Source of the DNA: Panacagrimonas sp. | Lineage (GTDB): Bacteria > Pseudomonadota > Gammaproteobacteria > Nevskiales > Nevskiaceae | Length of the DNA: 7,366 nt | Direction: 5' to 3' | Assembly: GCA_021773655.1 (NCBI GenBank) | Contig: JAJFJX010000449.1 | Coordinates: forward strand, 1 to 7,366 | In this document: one piece after another, positions 5,608-7,366 of the stretch | Numbering within the stretch: position 1 is the first letter of the stretch | Layout: every line of letters begins with the position of its first letter | Position numbers and translations under genes: made by a program | The notes under the pieces: generated by a model | Databases searched by the model: none | What the model saw: only the letters and a program-made list of their open reading frames with translations | Told to the model about the DNA's origin: nothing

Positions 5608-5830
5608 TGGCCTCGGCGATCTTCATCGCGATGAAATTGTTATATTCCTCGACAGTCCAAAACCGTCGCTTACCGACCTTAAAACCTGGGGGAAACTGGC
5701 CCGCTTTGATCAGATTGGGGATATGGCTGCGGCAGCCGATGCATCGCATTTCGTCGATGCCGATAAGACCAATTTGGCCGTTCGGAAGATGGGTCGCGGG
5801 CAAACCCAGCGGGGTTATCATGTTTGTCAT
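5600..5830 (-). CDS. AlpA-like small helix-turn-helix regulator, 76 aa
   Basis: A short DNA-binding protein of the AlpA / excisionase-like winged-helix type, which in mobile elements controls integrase or replication genes or acts as a recombination directionality factor. Residues 24-52 (GIDEMRCIGCRSHIPNLIKA, then GQFPPGFKVG) match the family pattern of a recognition helix followed by Gly-x-Phe-Pro-Pro. KRRFWTVEEYNNFIAMKIAE (54-73) matches the wing and final helix, where Trp-x-x-x-Glu is typical. ATG at 5830 was chosen: AGGA lies 11 nt upstream and it gives a normal family length. A GTG at 5863 would add 11 residues and an ATG at 5821 would remove three. The stop overlaps the start of the methyltransferase gene. 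Confidence 0.8.
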   Translation of the reverse strand: MTNMITPLGLPATHLPNGQIGLIGIDEMRCIGCRSHIPNLIKAGQFPPGFKVGKRRFWTVEEYNNFIAMKIAEANV

Positions 5831-5887
5831 TGATGAAGTTATCCTAGAAATACTTGTGTGCACAGCTGGTGTTATCGCCGGACGCTT

Positions 5888-6112
5888 CTATCGGGTTGCA
5901 GGCGGCGGCGCACCGTGAACATTTCGGTAACATTCGATAACAGGATGAGCCTGCGTCAACGCCGGTTTGGGAAAACGCAAGGCGGTGCAAGCACTTGTGG
6001 AGGTCATGGGAATGACCCCCCACAGGGGCGCGGAATGGAGGATACGCTGCTGTTGATGGCGCTCGAGGTAGCGGCGATTCAGGTACCGGCGCTGCAGGTA
6101 CCGAATATCAAG
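5888..6112 (-). CDS. Small unnamed ORF between the two alpA-like genes
   Basis: The frame is open from 6112 to the TAG at 5888, up to 74 codons. The only ATG is at 6007, preceded by GGGGGG at a suitable distance, giving 39 aa ending HPVIECYRNVHGAPPPATR. The upstream part reads protein-like (RRYLERHQQQRILHSAPLWG) and has a threefold Arg-Tyr-Leu pattern with Tyr-Leu every five residues. Either a non-ATG start (CTG at 6097 or ATT at 6106) is used or the 5' end is broken. The composition, especially the segment around PVIECYRNVHG, recalls small uncharacterised proteins next to alpA genes in gammaproteobacterial satellites. No function is known. It lies between the alpA-like genes, 27 nt after the stop of the first. 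Confidence 0.42.
   Translation of the reverse strand, partial: LDIRYLQRRYLNRRYLERHQQQRILHSAPLWGVIPMTSTSACTALRFPKPALTQAHPVIECYRNVHGAPPPATR
5913..5942 (-). repeat. Three imperfect tandem repeats of about 10 bp
   Basis: On the minus strand TGTTATCGAA (5942-5933), TGTTACCGAAA (5932-5922) and TGTTCACGG (5921-5913) follow each other with a period near one helical turn. They lie 83-112 bp before the start of the second AlpA-like gene and inside the small unnamed ORF. Direct repeats of this size are the type of site bound by AlpA or excisionase-like proteins. The coding sequence (VIECYRNVHG) could also explain the similarity. Confidence 0.35.
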
Positions 6113-6139
6113 CTATTACTACAGCAATTATTCGTTGTT

Positions 6140-6613
6140 TCAGTCAGCAGCGGTCAATACAGGCGCACCGAACATGCGCAAAACCGATTCATCGTATTCG
6201 ATCTCACGGACGTGTTCGGTTTCCCAGTCAACGGCACTGTTAACCCGATCATGGAAGCGCATACGTGCTCTGGCGTGTTCGGTTTCAAGGTCAACGCCAT
6301 CCCAGCGGTGCAACCATACTTCGTTGGTTTCACCATTATCGATGGGCACCGGTTCTGCATTATCACGAGCGGCATGGAGCCTCCGCACCAGCGCTCTGAT
6401 CTGGTCGTCTGATCGACCCGCGACGCGTGCACGGTTGATCGCCGATACCTCAGATGCCGGGAGTGCCGATGCGCGTGCCGAAACCCTGATCGGTTGCGAG
6501 CACAGTCCCGCAGAAACGTGTTCGTAAAACGTCGACTCTGATAGTCCCAACGACGCGCGGACCTCCTTAAGACGAATCATGGGATCGATCCGATCCAGCG
6601 CAGCGTCTGTCAT
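6140..6613 (-). CDS. AlpA-family transcriptional regulator with long C-terminal extension, 157 aa
   Basis: A helix-turn-helix regulator of prophage and satellite elements; family members activate or repress the element's integrase and excision genes. Residues 10-46 carry the domain (IRLKEVRASLGLSESTFYEH, then GLCSQPIRVSARA). They are followed by the AlpA tail ALPASEVSAINRARVAGRSD and IRALVRRLHAAR (50-83). Typical AlpA proteins stop near residue 80. This one continues for some 75 mostly charged residues with two similar segments (DLETEHARA at 108-116, DWETEHVRE at 129-137). ATG 6613 is chosen for its strong ribosome site (AGGGGAAG) and the promoter just upstream; in-frame codons up to 6673 would include the promoter. 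It is probably the first gene of the minus-strand operon. Confidence 0.9.
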   Translation of the reverse strand: MTDAALDRIDPMIRLKEVRASLGLSESTFYEHVSAGLCSQPIRVSARASALPASEVSAINRARVAGRSDDQIRALVRRLHAARDNAEPVPIDNGETNEVWLHRWDGVDLETEHARARMRFHDRVNSAVDWETEHVREIEYDESVLRMFGAPVLTAAD

Positions 6614-6640
6614 ACGTTTTCTTCCCCTGACAATACGTTC

Positions 6641-6670
6641 ATTATACCAGGACGCTGTAGGCTTCACCAA
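6641..6670 (-). promoter_or_regulatory. Extended -10 promoter for the alpA operon
   Basis: The minus strand reads TGGTATAAT (6649-6641): a perfect -10 TATAAT with the TGn extension. A weak -35, TTGGTG (6670-6665), lies 18 bp upstream. Transcription would start near 6634, giving a leader of about 20 nt before the start codon at 6613. This is the best promoter in the window and supports the chosen gene start. Confidence 0.7.
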
Positions 6671-6682
6671 CACCCTGGGGTG
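6671..6682. promoter_or_regulatory. Palindrome abutting the -35 region, candidate operator
   Basis: CACCC-TG-GGGTG is a perfect inverted repeat of two 5-bp arms immediately upstream of the -35 of the alpA promoter and just past the integrase stop codon. It may be an operator for a dimeric regulator. It is too short to act as a terminator for the integrase transcript, and no T-run follows. Confidence 0.35.
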
Positions 6683-6689
6683 CAGATCC

Positions 6690-7366
6690 TCACCTCGTCA
6701 GATTCATAACGTAGTCGGCCCAGGCGTTGACGGCGTCGCGCTGTTCATCTTCCCGTTTGGAGTGAATATATCCGCCTGTGGTACTGGCGTCCTTATGTGG
6801 CAGCAGCTTCCTAACGACATGGTAGTCAGTGCCCAGGTCTGTCCAACCCGTCGCAGCGGTATGGCGTAAGCTGTGAAATCCCCACGGTTTCAGATTATCC
6901 AACTCCGCCAAAAACTGACCCTTCTGTTCCTTGGACATCTTGCGCAACTCACCGGCAGTGATCTTCTTGCCGTTCATGCGTGACAAGACGGCGGCGTCGA
7001 TCAATCGTTTGCCATGCGAGAAGCCAGAGATCGGCACCGGCTCACCAGTCTTGCCAAGTCCCGAGAACAGATAGGGGTTCTGTGTGTTCCGGTAGTCCCG
7101 TTGCAACCTGTCGATGAACTCGGCTGTCTGTGGCGCTAGCATCACGTCATGGGCATAGCGTTTCTTCATGCGTTGGAATTCGACATGCCAAACCAGACGC
7201 TCTAGGTCGAATTCGTTCCACGTGGCCCGAGCGACCACACGCCGTCGCTGACCGGTCAACAGCAACAACTTCACAAACGGCCCGAACGGATATCCGACAT
7301 CATCAGCTGCCGACCACACAATGCGGATCTCGTGGAGTTTTAGGTCGCGACCCTCACCCGTCTCTT
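6690..7366 (-). CDS. P4-type tyrosine integrase, C-terminal catalytic part (5' end outside window)
   Basis: Site-specific integrase of a genomic island or satellite phage. The frame is open to the window edge (upstream residues LHEIRIVWSAADD), so only the catalytic domain is visible. PFGPFVKLLLLTGQRR holds the first catalytic Arg. WHVEFQRMKKRYAHDVMLAP is the beta-hairpin region carrying the Lys. GFHSLRHTAATGW holds the His-x-x-Arg pair (6864-6875). LLPHKDAS carries the later His, and TGGYIHSKRED the nucleophile Tyr (codon 6768-6770). Oddity: in the first Arg box the usual Arg-x-x-Glu reads Arg-Arg-Arg-Val, so the conserved Glu is missing. The gene ends 77 bp before the AlpA start and has the same orientation. 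The attachment site is expected beyond the right edge, upstream of int, as in P4-like elements. Confidence 0.94.
   Translation of the reverse strand, partial: ETGEGRDLKLHEIRIVWSAADDVGYPFGPFVKLLLLTGQRRRVVARATWNEFDLERLVWHVEFQRMKKRYAHDVMLAPQTAEFIDRLQRDYRNTQNPYLFSGLGKTGEPVPISGFSHGKRLIDAAVLSRMNGKKITAGELRKMSKEQKGQFLAELDNLKPWGFHSLRHTAATGWTDLGTDYHVVRKLLPHKDASTTGGYIHSKREDEQRDAVNAWADYVMNLTR

Larger units (their letters stand above)
3096..7366 (-). mobile_element. Part of a P4-like integrative element or phage satellite
   Basis: A P4-type integrase, two AlpA-type regulators, a small unnamed ORF, an orphan adenine methyltransferase and a polymerase-like protein all read in one direction, with short gaps or overlaps. 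This order (integrase, then AlpA, then replication-type genes) is typical of P4-like satellites and islands. Neither end is seen: the integrase runs off the window on the right, and the left limit could be near 3060 or farther left, including the lipoprotein or the plus-strand recombinase. No capsid or packaging gene is visible. Confidence 0.6.

Noticed and set aside
5858..6412. Long plus-strand open frame (184 codons)
   Set aside because: It lies antisense to the AlpA regulator and the small ORF, has no ribosome site and no family features. The minus-strand AlpA protein is clearly recognisable.
1..7366. CRISPR array, tRNA or rRNA genes
   Set aside because: No regularly spaced direct repeats, cloverleaf-like stretch or rRNA-like sequence was found on either strand by eye.

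Overview
The window looks like accessory, mobile-element DNA from a bacterium, most likely a member of the Pseudomonadota. The pointers are two proteobacterial-type AlpA regulators, a P4-type integrase, an MT-A70 methyltransferase and a small lipoprotein with an E. coli-like lipobox. Base composition is mid-range. No rRNA, tRNA or core housekeeping gene is visible, so genus and species cannot be assigned.

Right half (about 3096-7366): one strand, all minus, read right to left. It starts with a P4-type tyrosine integrase cut by the window edge. A strong extended -10 promoter follows, then an AlpA-family regulator with a long C-terminal extension, a small unnamed ORF, and a second AlpA-like protein. 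The second AlpA-like gene overlaps an MT-A70 adenine methyltransferase by 8 nt. After an intercistronic hairpin comes a 406-residue protein whose second half carries the motif series of family A / single-subunit (T7-like) polymerases: DxxGR, motif A Asp, a motif B-like helix, and motif C as His-Asp-Ser-Phe. The order int - alpA - small ORF - alpA - MTase - polymerase-like protein resembles a P4-like integrative element or phage satellite, with the compact polymerase-like protein in the place where a replication gene would be expected.

Middle (about 2463-3095): a minus-strand gene for a small cysteine-rich lipoprotein. A good sigma70-type promoter at the very end of the polymerase-like gene could drive it, through a roughly 260-nt leader that crosses a strongly G-rich tract (runs of G on the plus strand). 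A small hairpin between TGCTAAC repeats sits at the 3' end of the lipoprotein gene, in the convergent gap with the recombinase gene.

Left half (1-2133): plus-strand. The clear gene is a 306-residue XerC/D-like tyrosine recombinase with all catalytic residues and an unusual 15-residue tandem duplication. Twenty-six bases before its start codon lies a near-perfect inverted repeat of 11 + 6 + 11 bp, the layout of a Xer/dif-type core site. Upstream is a string of very short ORFs, several overlapping by ATGA or TGATG. Only one, a 40-residue single-pass membrane protein with a good ribosome binding site, is reasonably convincing. The first 300 bases are AT-rich with no supportable gene.

The most interesting item is the compact polymerase-like protein and its linkage to an adenine methyltransferase and paired AlpA regulators. 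The dif-like repeat at the other recombinase comes second.
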